A stretch of DNA of 64,000 nt, from NCBI GenBank assembly GCA_011503125.2, contig WWBZ02000051.1:1798001-1862000 (forward strand), given 5' to 3'. The notes beneath the pieces are model-generated. The model saw nothing but the letters and a program-made list of their open reading frames with translations, ran no database searches and had not been told where the DNA came from. Positions 34,736 to 47,600 of the stretch are shown here, one piece after another. Origin of the DNA: Botryosphaeria dothidea. Lineage: Eukaryota; Ascomycota; Dothideomycetes; Botryosphaeriales; Botryosphaeriaceae. The position numbers were made by a program, and so were the translations under genes. Numbering within the stretch: the stretch's first letter is position 1; every line of letters begins with the position of its first letter.

Positions 34736-37700
34736 TCAGTCATAGCTGCCCAGGCCGATCTGACTGGCAAAGGCGGTTGACACGCTGCGAGCATCATCAT
34801 CTTCGACGGGAAAGCCGCGGCCACCGGGCCCACGGCCATAGCCAACAGGGCCAGGCTGACCACTTGACTCAACATAGCGCTTGAGACGATCAGACTGGGA
34901 GAGCGAAGTCGGCTTTCCGATGTCGTTAAGACTGAGACCAGCGAGACTAACACCACCTTGGCCGACGCCGCTCTTGTTGTCGACGACACTGCCGTTGGTA
35001 TCGGTAAGCTCGGACGCAGCAACGGACTCGCCAGCAACGCTGCTGGCAACACCCGGGTTCTTGCCATTTGGCTTTCCGCCCGGACCGGGTGTGTTGCGCG
35101 CACCGGGAAGCGACGGCCAGGCTTCAGAGAATCCAGAGAACATGGGGGGATAGTTAGAGCTGACACCAACTCCGCCAAGCGCAGAAGAGTGCACGGAAGA
35201 AACGTCGTCAGGAATGTAACCAACAATCGAGCCGTTGTCGTTGTACTCCTGGCGAGCCTTGTTGCCGTTTATGCTACGCCCGGATGTCATGTTCGAAGCG
35301 TGCTGGAATGCCATCTGGTAGCGCTGTGGGCCACGGTAGGTAGTCTTAGGGCGGCTGAACTGCAGCAGAGACACCTGCAAGTTGTTGAGAGGTCCCTCTA
35401 CAAGACAGTTGCGCTCCTTGAAGTGCAACAAGAGGTAGTGCCACAGCGGATGCTTCGACAAAACCTTCGGATTGCCCAAGATGACAAGACCATACTTAGC
35501 ACGGGTCAGAGCGACGTTGAGACGGCGGGGGTCGCTCAGGAAACCGATGCCTTGGTGATCATTGGAACGCACGCAAGAAAGGACGATGAAGTCTTTCTCA
35601 CGACCTTGGAAGGCATCGACAGAAGCCACCTCGATTTCTTTGTAGTTTTCCTTCTTAAACGTGCCATTTGCCTGCATGGATTGGACGACATAGCTGCGTT
35701 GACCTTCATATGGCGTGATGATACCAATGTCCTGGGGCTTGACGCCAGCCTTGAAGAAACGCGTGACGATCTTCTCGACGTTCGCCGCTTCCGTACGGTT
35801 CAAATAAGAGGTACCAGAGGCTGAAATCTCCTCGTTGCCAAGGTTGGACCAGAACATCATTGGACTATCCGCGACGGGCCATGGGAAATCAACTTCCTTG
35901 CGCATGCGAGACTCCCTGGTCACACCATTCTGCAGGGATCCCTCGTAGAACATGTTGGAAGGAAACTCGGACAAGCAAGGGTGCATACGGTACTGCACTT
36001 GCAGGCGAATAGGAGCGCATCCCAGAATGACAAGACGTTCGAACAGTGACTGGTTCAGACCAGCCTTAGCGGCCTTCTTGTTCATGATTACAGGGCCAAG
36101 CTGTTGGTGGTCTCCCACCAAGACGACCTGCTTGCAGCCTAGAACCAGCGGAATCATACACTCAGGCTCGGCGGACTGCGTTGACTCGTCAATGAGGACA
36201 GTGCGGAACTTGAATTTGGACAGACGGGGGTCGCCTGCACCAACACAAGTGCAGCAGATGACGTCGGCGTTTGTCAGGATCTCGCGCTCAGCGGCACGGG
36301 TGAGTTGCTTGAACTTTTTCTCATCTTGACTTGACAACTCGCCAAGCTCGCTCTTCAGCTGGTTCAACTTATTGAGTTCCACGTTGGTGTCGTTCATGCG
36401 GACCTGCTCGTGTAGGGAGAGGAAGCCAACAGGCGATTCGACATCCTCCCTCGATTTTGCTGTAACACGGACAGTCTTGAGGCCGGTACGGTGAATGCGC
36501 TCGCAAAGTTGGTCCACGGCAACGTTAGATGGCGCGCAGACCAAGACCTGGCCACCGTTGATTTTCGCCAGATGGTAGATGATGGTGGCGGAAGTGACGG
36601 TTTTACCGGTACCAGGAGGGCCTTGGATCAAGCTAAGCGGCTTTTGTAGGACGCTCTTTACCGCATTGATCTGAGAGCCGTTGAGCTCCGGAAGTCCCGG
36701 GACGCTGAACTTACGCGGGAGCTGCGTCTTCATGGGCGCAGCTGCAACCTCGTGACCAAGGAGGCGGTGGAAGATGTAGCCGGAAACGCTCATCTCGTCA
36801 ATGGCAAATGTCTTCATAGCATGCTGCATGCGGTCAAAGGAAGTGGCCTTCCATACGTAGTCAGCAGTGAAATTGTGGGTGCACTCAGTAGGGACGGATT
36901 TGTGGTCGCCCTTGGTGCGAAGCTCAATCGTGACCTCGTCCGACTGGTTATTGGGGATTTTGATCACGTATCCAACGCCCTCCCAATGCGGCCGCAATTC
37001 TCCAGTGTAGCGCAAGCGCATCTCGTCTCCCACGGCCAACTTGACATCACCAAGTTCCAGCTTCGGCAGTACGAAACTGGCTAGATGTTTGTTGTTCAGA
37101 CCGAAGTCCCAGCGAACAATAAGACCGTCCTGAGACTGAGACTCCTTCAGTTTGCGATCGTAGTCGGCCTCAATCTTGACCAATGGGCCAAAAACATTCT
37201 GATACTGGTAAGCATCATCGTAGCGCAGCAAAACCGGTGCAGGCTCGTCGTCCACCCCGGCTCCCTTCTCCAGATCCGCGATGGTAGCGTTGCTATTATC
37301 CTTCCACATTTCCTCCAATTTCGCAATCATCTGGGGACTTAGGTGGCGCGCGCGCAGCTGTTCTTGATCCGATGGTTGAGACACAAGCCAAGGCAGAAAC
37401 GAGCGATCTTCGATCAAAGGCTGCCAGCGTGAAGTATCCCAGTTCATGTCCTTGGACGACGGCATGGCGGCGCAGGGTTGACGGCACAGCAGGACAACGA
37501 CGGTATCGGATTTGGCTGGGATGAAACCAAGTAGGAAAACATTCTTGGTTCCACAGTTGTAACATTCGAGGACAGTGTCACCGAGAGAGGACGAAGGATG
37601 CAGTTGGACTTCCTTGTGGCGGGCGCGGACGAGGTGGTTGATGATGTGGGAGGAAGAGGTGTTGCCGCGGGCGCTACAGAACCACTTGCTACAGCTAAGG

Positions 37701-38060
37701 CACTTGACCACGCTGCTGGGGTTGTGGATGCCGCAGTACCTGTGGAAAGAAAATAAGTCAGCAAGGCGATCGTTAGCTTCACAGTTGGTGGCAGGCCACT
37801 TACGCGCAAGCATGCGGCGGCAGCTCGACTTCCTCGTCAGGCTTTTGCTGCTTGCCGCCAACTTGCATGCTGGCCATGCTCTCCATATCGTCGTCGTCGT
37901 AGGTGTCACCATCCTCATCGTCGTCCAGACGGCGGCGGCGGCCGTTCAGGTTGGAGCGGCCGAGATCCGCGTCCAGGATGCTCTCATCGTCTCCGGCGTT
38001 GATGGTGGAGGCCGAGTCGGAGACCAGGTGGTTACCCAGATGGGTGAAGGCGCCCTCCAT
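34736..38060 (-). CDS. UPF1: UPF1/NAM7 RNA helicase, nonsense-mediated decay
   Basis: ATP-dependent 5'-3' RNA helicase central to nonsense-mediated mRNA decay. One intron (37740-37803) gives 1086 residues, the family's usual length. The first 80 residues are acidic and disordered. The Cys/His-rich domain that binds UPF2 starts near residue 83 ([26 protein letters not shown]). The SF1 core has the Walker A GPPGTGKT at 459-466, the DEST box at 603-606, VGDHQQLGP at 627-635, [20 protein letters not shown] and [11 protein letters not shown]. The 1B-domain insert precedes the Walker A. The C-terminal tail is Gly/Ser/Pro-rich with SQ-like sites. Start ATG 38060 is the first Met before the acidic segment. 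Divergent from IMP4, from which it is separated by 570 nt. Confidence 0.97.
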
Positions 38061-38630
38061 GATGGCGGTGGGGCCGCGCGGGCGATGCTTGGAGCTGGAG
38101 GGCGTGCTGGGGAGCTTCCTGGATGTTGTGGAGGAGGGAAAATCAAAGCTGCGGTGCGGGCGGTGGTGGGCAGAGAAGTCGGGCACGGACGCGCGGGCCG
38201 GCGGGCTTTGGCGCTTCCTTGCAAGTCCAGCCGGGCGCGAGGTGGCAGCGGTCGTGGGCGAGCAGTCGCGGCTGCGAAGTAATGCCTTGGGCGGGAGAGA
38301 GCGACTGGCTGTTGAGTCTACGCAGTGGCTTTGGTGCTGAAGTGGTGTTGAGGCTTTATGGCAGAGCGCGGCGGGCGGACGCAGAAGGCGCATGCGTCGA
38401 TCCGCCCCAAGACGGCCGCCAAAGATTTCTGGGACGCGCCAAAAAGTTCACCACTCCAGCTCCGCCTGCACCTACACTTTTCCGTCGCGCCCGCCACCCC
38501 GACTGCCACTTTGCAGAGCCCTGTGATCTACTTCTTTGCACGGCGACTTTCAATCTTGAGAAAACTCAAGCGACCTCCCCGAAGCAGCAGCAGGAGCCGC
38601 CACACAGCAGGAGCCGCCACACAGCCCGCC
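38061..38630. promoter_or_regulatory. Divergent promoter of UPF1 and IMP4
   Basis: 570 nt between two opposite start codons. There is no clear TATA box, as is usual for housekeeping genes. It ends with a 17-bp tandem duplication just before the IMP4 ATG. Confidence 0.55.
38591..38624. repeat. Tandem duplication of 17 bp
   Basis: CAGGAGCCGCCACACAG occurs twice, perfectly, at 38591-38607 and 38608-38624, ending 6 nt before the IMP4 start codon, so it lies in the 5' leader or core promoter. Confidence 0.85.
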
Positions 38631-39644
38631 ATGATCGTCCGTTCTCCGCACCTGCACTGCGCTTCCCTCCACACCCGTACTGACTACCGCACAGCGCCGG
38701 CAAGCCCGCCAACGGCGTGACTATCTGTACCGCCGTGCCCTAACCCTCCGCGACGCTGAAATCGCCTCGAAGCGCGCAGCACTACGAGCTTCCCTAGCCA
38801 GCGGCAAGCCTCTCGACCCATCCATCGCCAATGATAAAGAGTTGCGCGCAAACTACAAGTACGACGAGTCACAACAGGACCGCTCTGCTCAGGAAGCTCT
38901 GGATCTGGACGACGAGTATGCACAGCTCTCTGGTGTTGTTGACCCGCGCGTGCTGGTCACAACCTCGCGCGATCCCTCGACTCGGCTTGGAGCTTTCGCC
39001 AAAGAAATCCGCCTTCTCCTGCCTACCAGTATACGCGTGAACAGAGGAAATTTGATTCTGCCAAACATCGTGTCGAGCGCGAAGGCAGCTGGGCTCAGCG
39101 ATGTAAGTCAAAGTCTTCATCGCGAGGGACGAAGAGCGCTAACATGAACGTCTTTTGTAAGGTCGTGCTTCTCCATGAGAAGAGAGGTACCCCTACTGCT
39201 TTGACTGTCTCACACTTTCCGCATGGTCCCACCGCCTCTTTCTCGCTCCACAACGTTGTCTTACGTCACGATATCCCCAATGCTGCTCGTGGAACCGTCT
39301 CAGAGTCCTACCCGCACCTCATCTTCGAGGGCTTCAACACCAGTCTTGGAAAGCGCGTCGTGAAGATTTTGAAGCACATGTTCCCTCCGCGCCCCGCCGC
39401 CCTGACCTCCAAGGATGTCGGCAACCGTGTTGTCACCTTCGTCAATCGCGAGGACAACATTGAGGTCCGACACCACGTCTTCGTGCGCACGGGCTACCAG
39501 AGCGTCGAATTGGCGGAGGTCGGCCCGCGGATGACGATGCGCTTGTACGAGATCCGCGGGGGCACACTTGAGAACAAGGACGGCGATGTCGAGTGGCACC
39601 TGAACCAGTACACTCGGACTGCCAAGAAGAAGGACTACTTGTAA
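38631..39644 (+). CDS. IMP4: U3 snoRNP protein IMP4 (Brix domain)
   Basis: Nucleolar component of the small-subunit processome, needed for U3 snoRNA pairing and 18S rRNA maturation. Introns at 38637-38694 and 39103-39161 give 298 residues, the family size. Exon 1 is just ATG ATC; splicing produces [18 protein letters not shown], the conserved IMP4 N-terminus. The Brix domain starts near [20 protein letters not shown], continues with [18 protein letters not shown] sequence after intron 2, [16 protein letters not shown], and HLIFEGF, and ends around [10 protein letters not shown] and [18 protein letters not shown]. The C-terminus ([10 protein letters not shown]) is typical. An alternative start inside exon 2 would lose the conserved head, so the 6-nt first exon is preferred. 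Confidence 0.95.
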
Positions 39645-41279
39645 TGCCCGCGACCAGCGCAAACGGGCAATGGAGTATTGTTCGGCAGATGTTGGGAGAC
39701 GTGCAGGGGGATTGGAATTTGGGCGGCGCATATCACGGTATCGGAACTATTATTCTGGGATCTCCAGGGATGAGACAGCATCTATGGCGTTATTTGGGCA
39801 TGAGAAAAGAGTCAGAAACCACGCGGAATGATGCGCATGAAGGAGGGCCGAAGCTATCTGCAAGATACGGCACGACAGACCAACAGCAAAGAGTGCATAA
39901 TCCACACCAACAAGCTTCCGTCCTACTGCTATGCCACGTTGTCCGACCCCTGGCGAGTGTTTGCCCACATGGCAGGCACATGCATTAGTGCACCTCCAGG
40001 CACAGCGCGTCCAAGATCGGGACCACGATCGAACCGTGAGAACTGTGCAGAAAGAGGGGCATACTGCTGTTCGGCGCACGGCAGAGACGCCACTAATACT
40101 TGTTGTTGAACAAGTGCTATTCCGCCGTCCATCTTCTCCCAATGTAACACCCACCCATGCCTCCCCCACGCCTGCCAAGCCTGCGCGCTACCCGCTGAAC
40201 CGGCGGGACGTCCCTCTTTCCCTTTCAATGCCGACCAACGGCTGCTCCCGACCTTCCTTGTCCCGCGACGCTATTAGACACTATCGTACTTTAAGATTTT
40301 CTTTGCCTCAACAAGCGCCGCCCTAAGTCATATCAATTGCCGCGAGAGCCGCAGCTTCATGATCGTCGGAGTCATCTCCTTCCCTTCTGTTCGTCTAAAC
40401 GGGTGTTTAGCACCATTCGGGCGGATGTTGCGCCTTGAGTTGATATGTAGGGTAAATCAAATGTGGAAACTCCCTCGGAGACACCTCCAGCCTCACTGTA
40501 TCGAGCACCACCATTGGATCAGTCCTTACGAAAAGAGTGAGCGCAGTGCTCCATCACAGTGCCGTCCGCGCCGCAACTCCACATTTGGTTCTTCAGGAAT
40601 GTATCATTGCTCCGGACGAGAGAAGGACCGAGGAATATTGTCGCCTTACTGTCTGCTTCGTTGTCATTGTCGCCCCCGGGAGCGCGTGGAGATATCGCGC
40701 CTCACTATCGAGGGCAGTGAAGCCAGGTCCAGATAGGCTGCACATGTAGTCGAAAAAGGGCCGCAACTAATCTCAAGGAACATTCCGAGCGCGCAAGCCA
40801 CGTCCAGCATCGGTCTCCTCTTCATCGTCGATTTATCAGAAATCCTCCTGCTCTGTCGGTCCCGGAGCCGCTGTCTGCGGGCATACATGCATGCATGCCT
40901 GTCCAGACTCCGTGTTCTCGCGACTCTCTCATCCTGCAATTCGATTTACGCTTTTCCAGACTCAACCAGTCACGTCTGAGTCCCATGGCGAGCAAGCAAA
41001 CGAAGAAGAACGGTCTGACACACCGCGATGATAACGATGGACAGATGTAGCCCCAATAGCAGTAAAAAGCGCAGAGAATCAGGATGGGCGCATCTCACCC
41101 TTCTATCTCCTGGTGCAAGACAATCGTCATGTAGAAGCACAACCTTGAGCAACGCAGACACCGCTTGTCTATCTCTACCAGATACGCTACCCTTCACGCA
41201 CGCATGCTCTTTCTCTACTCCTCGTGCGTGCTCCTGACTCACATATTCCAAGCTGCTAAATAGCCGCAAGTGAGGCAGG

Positions 41280-41960
41280 CAAATGCACCGCGATGGAGCA
41301 ACTCCCCATCAAACCTACACACGCACCCAGTCCGTGCCTCAAAACCACAAATGCAACCAAATGCTGTCTCCCTATGCCACCTCCGTGCGCTCTGTCCTTA
41401 TTTCCCTTTTCCTCCTCTTCCCGCGCCCTCGGTGCGCAGTTTCCCCCAGCGCGTCGACCAATTCGTGGCCCCGCCGCCGCTGTCGCCGCCGCTTCCTGCC
41501 GTACGTGCATGCCGCCAATGCACGCATTGCATATGCAACATATGCCATTCTCTCTGCTCCGCACCGCACCAGAATGCCCCTCTTTTCTCCTCTCCTCATC
41601 ATGCCCTTCCCGCCGATTTCCTTACCCTGAATTCAACTGCCCTCTATCTCATCTCTGCCCTTTGTCTCCCTCCCTCCCACCACCCCCCTGCGCAAGAGCC
41701 CACTGTGTCCCGTGTTGCATCTCTTCGTTGCCCTTTACCCTATCTTTCCCTCTTCCGGCACGTAAGCCCACCCCATCTGCTCGTGCCCTCTGTCTCTCGG
41801 CATTGCCCTGTGCCGCCTCCTTCTCCCCGCAACTGTGCAGGAGTTCGGTTCGCCCGTCCCCTCGGGGAGCGCTGCGCAAGCCTCTCTCTTCCTCTCACCT
41901 CCTCTCTCACCGCCACCGAACCCTCATGCGTCCTCACTGTAAGCGGCAGCATGAGGCGAC
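41280..41960 (+). other. Pyrimidine-biased plus strand
   Basis: The plus strand is strongly C/T-rich, so stop codons are rare and all three plus frames stay open for more than 100 codons in overlapping windows. This is a composition effect and argues against any of them being a gene. Confidence 0.6.
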
Positions 41961-43995
41961 CATAAGGAAAAGAGGGACTGCGCATGAATGAGGAGCGTGC
42001 ACAATAGAATGAAAAAGCAAAAAAGGAGTAAGCAGCGAGGAGAAGTGTAACATCAGAGAGCATAGAGACGCAATGCTGCATAAGGATTTTCACTCCTTCA
42101 CGTCATGAGCATCGGAAGCACCGCCCGTCAAACACCCGCGTGGCTGGCTGCCACGCACGCAAAACCTTCTGCATCATTGCGCATGCCTGGGAACGAAAAT
42201 CGGGTAGCAAACAGGAGCAGTAGAAGTGGAAGGAAGGCAGGAACGCAGCAAGCTCGCATCGCGTCTGCGTCTTGCGTCTGCTGGGCCTGCATACACGAGC
42301 AAAAGCCGCATCCTCACCTCAAGGAAAGTCAAAAACAAGAAAAGACCGAATAAGCAGGAACATCACGCTGAAACCCAAGACGGCAAGAACGGAATGGAAG
42401 GATTGTCGCCTTTGCTTTGCTTGGCTTCGTCGTGAAGAAGAGGAAGAACGGTGTAGGTCCTGTGGGAACGAGCCTTTCCCCCACCATCTCTACGCCGCTC
42501 GCTCGCTTCTTTCTCCCTGTTCCTCGCTTCCCTGCACTCTTGGCAGGGTCGGGCACTCTTCACTGTGACCCTGCTCAAACAAGCGCGGATACGATAAGGC
42601 GGGTGTGCGAAGAAGTGGATGACAAGAGTAGTTTCCAAGACGGAAGACTCGGCCACGCATGCAGGGGAAGACAATGTGCACCCGTATATCCAACAGTTAA
42701 TTTTGGCATATCGTGTAAGCTAAAAATCAAAAAAGAAAAAAGTGTAAAGAGCCTCTTCGAGTGCCCCTACCCAGCGGAAGTTGGCCACCCGGAAGGATTT
42801 CTTGCTTCCAATTCCGTCCCCCATTCCTTCCAGCCGCACTAGCATAGGCAGCAACAGCCTCCAACATGCGGCTTTTCGGCGAATTCTTCCTGTTCCATCA
42901 CCTTCCCGCGCCGGAGGAGAGGAGTGAGGAGATAGAGCCGCAAACACCGCCACCACACGCTCCTTCGGCGAAGACCGTTTGTTCCCCTGTCAACGAGAGG
43001 AGGACTGAGCGGTGTATAAGCGAGCGAACACAACAAGAAAGGAAAAAAGAGTGGGTGTGGGCGGACGGGCAAGGAGAGATAGGAAAGTTGTCGTGCAAAT
43101 CCGCAAAGTACCGACGAACGAGCGCGGCACGGCCGGTTGCGGTGGGACCTCTAGTCTACACACGGTTCAACAAAGGGCAGGGCAACGAGAGACGGTAAAA
43201 GGAAAAGACGCACGGGAGCACGCCGAGCACGCAAGCAACGCAAAGATAAGCAGAGGCCACTACTACGCTCATCAGGAGCAATATCAGACGTCGGCATAAC
43301 AGCTAGGACAGTCGCACGTGAAAGCAGTGAGTGAGCAGGAGCACAGAGATCGTTCCTTTGCCTCATCAGGTCGGTGGTTCGCAGTATTTTCGAGCCACAA
43401 CCATCGTAATTATCATTTCAGCTCGTCTGCCTCACCATTTGCCTCCTGTCCCCTCTTCTCCCGAAACCAAGGCCGACCAAAAGAGAAGACCCCTTTAATG
43501 CCCCTATACGTTGTGGAAAACCCACAACCCCCTTGCGCTCTTTTTGCGTCGCGCAGCCCATCCTTCGTTGCAAATTGTGCCACCCGCCCCATCCATCCTT
43601 TTCCGTACCCGGTCTTGCCCTTTTCCTACATGCGAAGGCCGCCGCCGCTCCTCCCTGCGTAATCAAGCGTACGCTGCAAAAAAATACAGAAGCACTAAGG
43701 GGGTATACTGGCTAACCTGCGAGACAAAACCATGACTGAAAACAAAGACTTGCTCCACCCAATGCAAAAGAGTACACACGTATGATGACAAAAACCGAGA
43801 TATCCTGGGAAGGCGCCTGGCCTCTCCTGGGAGAGAAATCGAGACAGAGGAAAAGCATCAAGTAGGAAACCACAATGAAGATGCAACGACAAAGGAAAAG
43901 CGGGCCACTTGAGCCCTAAGTTGAAAGAAGTCGTCGTGAAAAAAGAGAATAGCGAGAGTCTTTTTTGGGTATGCTGCTCAACGGGTGAAAAGCGA

Positions 43996-44016
43996 ATGAT
44001 GATGATGATGATGATG
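43996..44016. repeat. (ATG)7 microsatellite
   Basis: Seven uninterrupted ATG units in non-coding DNA. Confidence 0.85.
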
Positions 44017-44602
44017 CAAGGTAGCCATCGTCCGGGCCCCATAATGCAAAACAAAAGGCGCACACCCAGTCTATGTTGCAAACACAATGACGCAGAACTC
44101 AAGGCAAAATGAGTCAAGCGCCGATCCCGCTCTCCAAGGTACGCCGATGAGAACCCATAAAACAGTGGAAAAAGGACAAAATTCGGGGGGAAAAGGGTAT
44201 AATAGAAAGTTGAAACCAAACTTGCACAAGCGAGCGGGGGTTCTCTTCTCTTGCTCTCGCGACGACGAAGCCGAAATTACAACAGCAACCTTAAACAAAA
44301 GTCAACCTCCGGATCGGTCGAGTTTGCAGTAGCGAAGTTGTGTTGTTTTCCGTGACGATGAAGATAATGTTGATGCCCCGTAATGAACCCTTTCCTATGC
44401 TTTGCAGGCTCTCCCGGTGTCATTACGGGGGAGTTTGTTGAGAAAAGACAATGATCGCTTATGCAGCCATGGAACGCCGTTGAGATTTTGATGCGGAGAA
44501 GTGCAAAATGGGACATCAGTGTTGACTTTTTGTTTTCTAGGGTTCGTGGTCGTGTCGTTGATGGTGGTAGTAGTACAGGATGATGGGGATATGACGCTGA
44601 GG

Positions 44603-47600
44603 TTACTTCAGCGACTCCATTGTTGAGCTGCGACTGATTGTGCTATGGGTATCGCAGTTATCGCGCTCACGAGCTTCCCGCTCCCTGCGCTTGTGGTTGG
44701 ACGGTGTGCGGTAAAAGACGCGCTGGAAGAATTCGCGCTTGCTCGACCGAATGGCTTCCGATGGTGGACTAGGCGGCTCCGACTGGCACGCGGCCGCTGC
44801 AGCATTAGCGTAGTGGTGTTGCATCTGCATGTTCTGCTCAATATCCACGTGGTCGCTCTTCTTGATCTTGCAGAAGAGCGTCGAGAACATGTACTGGTCG
44901 CCGTTGGCATTGTACAAAGGCAGATGCCTGTAGCCCTGCTGCAAGCTGCTAAGCTTGGCAGTGAAGGTAGCGAGGGGTACGTTGCTGTTGCTGACAGTCT
45001 TGCCGTCGGCTGAGTTCCAGACGGTCCAGCGCACAAACACGAGGTCCGGGAAGCGCGTCTCAAGACTCATGGCCAACGGGGCGTTGAAGCACGGGTCGTA
45101 GCCATTGCCCTCAATGATTCCGGTGCGCTTGCGGAGTGGGACGCCAATTCCGGAGACACCATTCCGCGCTGACGCGTCAGTTCCGCCCTCGCCAATTGCG
45201 GCCCCCCGGGCCTTGTCGTTGGCGCTGTACATCTCAAACTCGACGTACGGATTGATCGACGCGTCCGATTTCATGCCGCTAGGGCGCGGCAGCTGCTGCG
45301 CGGAAATAATGTCCACAGAAAATTTGACGAGCTTCTTCTGTTTGGTACGTTTGTACGCGCCGTTAACGAGCTCTCGGCTCCTTGGCTCGCGTAGCTCCCG
45401 TGGCTTGAGGACATATCCGGTTCGGTCGACTCCTGCAGCAAACATCGCGTCATTGATCTGTTGGCCAAGGTCGTACGTCTGCCAGTTCAGTGCAGCCATC
45501 TGCACCCCGCGCCGCCAAAACTTAATCGGGTCGAAGTTCGAGGAAGTGATCCGATAGTACGAGGGATAGACGCGCATCAGGAAGTCCGTGTTGTGTTCTT
45601 CGAGGAGCTCCTTGGAAATGGAATCCTTGTTGCAATGGCTGTCGAAGGTGCGCTCGGCGAAGGAGTAGATGTGGTTGTAGGTCTTCGACTCAGGGGAGGT
45701 GAAGCCCGAGTACTTGATACCCCGCGTATAGATGCCAAGATCGCTCAGAACCTTGACAATCTTGCTGGTCTTTTTCTTTTTCTTCCTCTCAGCCAAAGTC
45801 GCAGGCGGACTGTCGCTGTCTTCTGCGGAGCTGTGCAGACTTGCTCCTGCTGACGTGACAGAAGTACGCGGCGTCGCCCAGAAGGTGCTAGCGCGTTCCG
45901 GAGGACTGATTGAGGGCGGGCTAGAAAGCAAAGGAGAGTCGGGGATGACGCTTGTGTCGATATTAATGGGTTTGGAGAAAGGGGAGCTGAAGCTTCGTTG
46001 CCTGCTACGGGAGCCATTGGCGTCACTCGTGGCAGCCTTGTCGTCGCTCTCCTCAGTGGCCTTGACCTTGAGCAAGATCTTGTACTTGAGTTCTTCCGGG
46101 GACGGCAGAACCTGCAACTCGGGATGCAGAGGCTCCAAGAGGAGCTGGTCGCCAAACTGAGTTTTCATGATATCGACCATGGCGGCTTGTTGCTCGGGGT
46201 TGCAATGCACCTCCAAGGAGATGATAAGCGGATACGGCGAGGATACGAATGCATACTTGTGGATAACTGAAATGCAGTCGGCGAACAGAACGCTGGTGGT
46301 TAGGGTCCGGCCGTGGACCACAATCGGGCGGCCATCGTTACCATCCCAACAATCGATCTCAATGCAACGACATCCTCTTTGCAGCGCGACAATGTACGCT
46401 TCGGTACTGGAGTGGCCTGCGACCTGGCGTCCGAGGAGGTAGGTGTTGTGTGAGCTGGAAATGAAGTACTCGTTGAGCGGTCGGTCAAGATTGGGTTCCG
46501 ACTTCGGGGCGGAGAGGACGTGATTCGCTGGCGACGTCATGAACGCCTGAAATGCCTGAAAGTTCATGCCGCTCATGGAGGTCTCGCTGTTGAGCGAGGA
46601 CGCGGAGCTGTTGTTCCTTGGCTTTCGGGCAAACTTTTCGAAAACGTTGACCCAGTATTCCAGATCGGCAGCCACGTCAACACCCTGCTCCCGTTCGAGA
46701 AAAGCGACGAAATCACCCCATCCCAGCTCAGAGTGGGCACCCTTGACTGAATCGTAAATCGGTTTCAGGTCCCGCCTCTCTTTCAGCTTACGGACGAACG
46801 TGAGGAACTGGTTGTAGCGGAGGTAGCCTGACTGCTCGCCAGCCTTGTCGAAGCGAGCGCGGAGCGCGCTTTCCGAGTTATTGATTTGGAGACTGCGGCA
46901 AAGCTTGACGGTATTTGCAAAGTCGAGCTTCTGATCCTCCTCGGGTATTTCGGTGGTTTTGGACATTTTGTCAAAGAAGCGCTGCCACAGAGCCTTGGCC
47001 GTCTTCTCGCCGCTACCGGCAAGACCAGCCATCATATCAATGCGACTGCGGGACACCCCCTCGAGTGTGGTCGTCCATAGGGTAAAAAGAAAGTTGTTCG
47101 GGGCGATGAGATGCATGGCCTTGATGGACCTGCCTTTGGACATTTCTGGGTCCGAGTAGATAACGGTGAACCACCGATCTTCCTGATCAAACGGGACCTG
47201 AAATTCCTCGCGGTAGTTCCTAGCGTCCTTGCCAACACGGATTTCCCGGACGTCATCAATGTAGAAAGATTTCGACGGCCGCGACGGGTCCCAAGTGACC
47301 TTAGCGGACTCGAGATCCAGGCGAAATTTCATAGTGTGTCTCTTTTTCTTGGTAACTTTGGTAAGGAATGTGCCTTGTTCAAGAATGGCAGAGCGGATAG
47401 GAGCGCCCTCCGTGACTGTCGAACCGCTTGGCCGTCCAGCGGTTATACCAAGGGCGTTGACAATGCTCTCCTGCGATGCCGTTGCCTCGCCAGAGTCCTC
47501 AATCGCCTCCTCATCCGGACCCTCAAGGTCATAGTCCGACACATCCCACGCAGCGTCTCTGGGGTCCGCACCTGTCCGGCTGTCGCTCCTTCTCCGCATG

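Larger units (their letters stand above)
39645..44602. other. 5-kb region without recognised gene
   Basis: Lies between the convergent IMP4 and PLC stops. Many overlapping open frames exist on both strands, but none shows domain marks or splice logic. Contains a pyrimidine-biased stretch (about 41280-41960), purine-rich stretches around 42900-43260 and an (ATG)7 microsatellite at 43996-44016. A non-coding RNA or long 3' leaders are possible. Confidence 0.5.

Noticed and set aside
41270..41991. Three overlapping plus-strand frames of more than 110 codons
   Set aside because: All three frames are open together because the strand is C/T-rich; a real gene would favour one.
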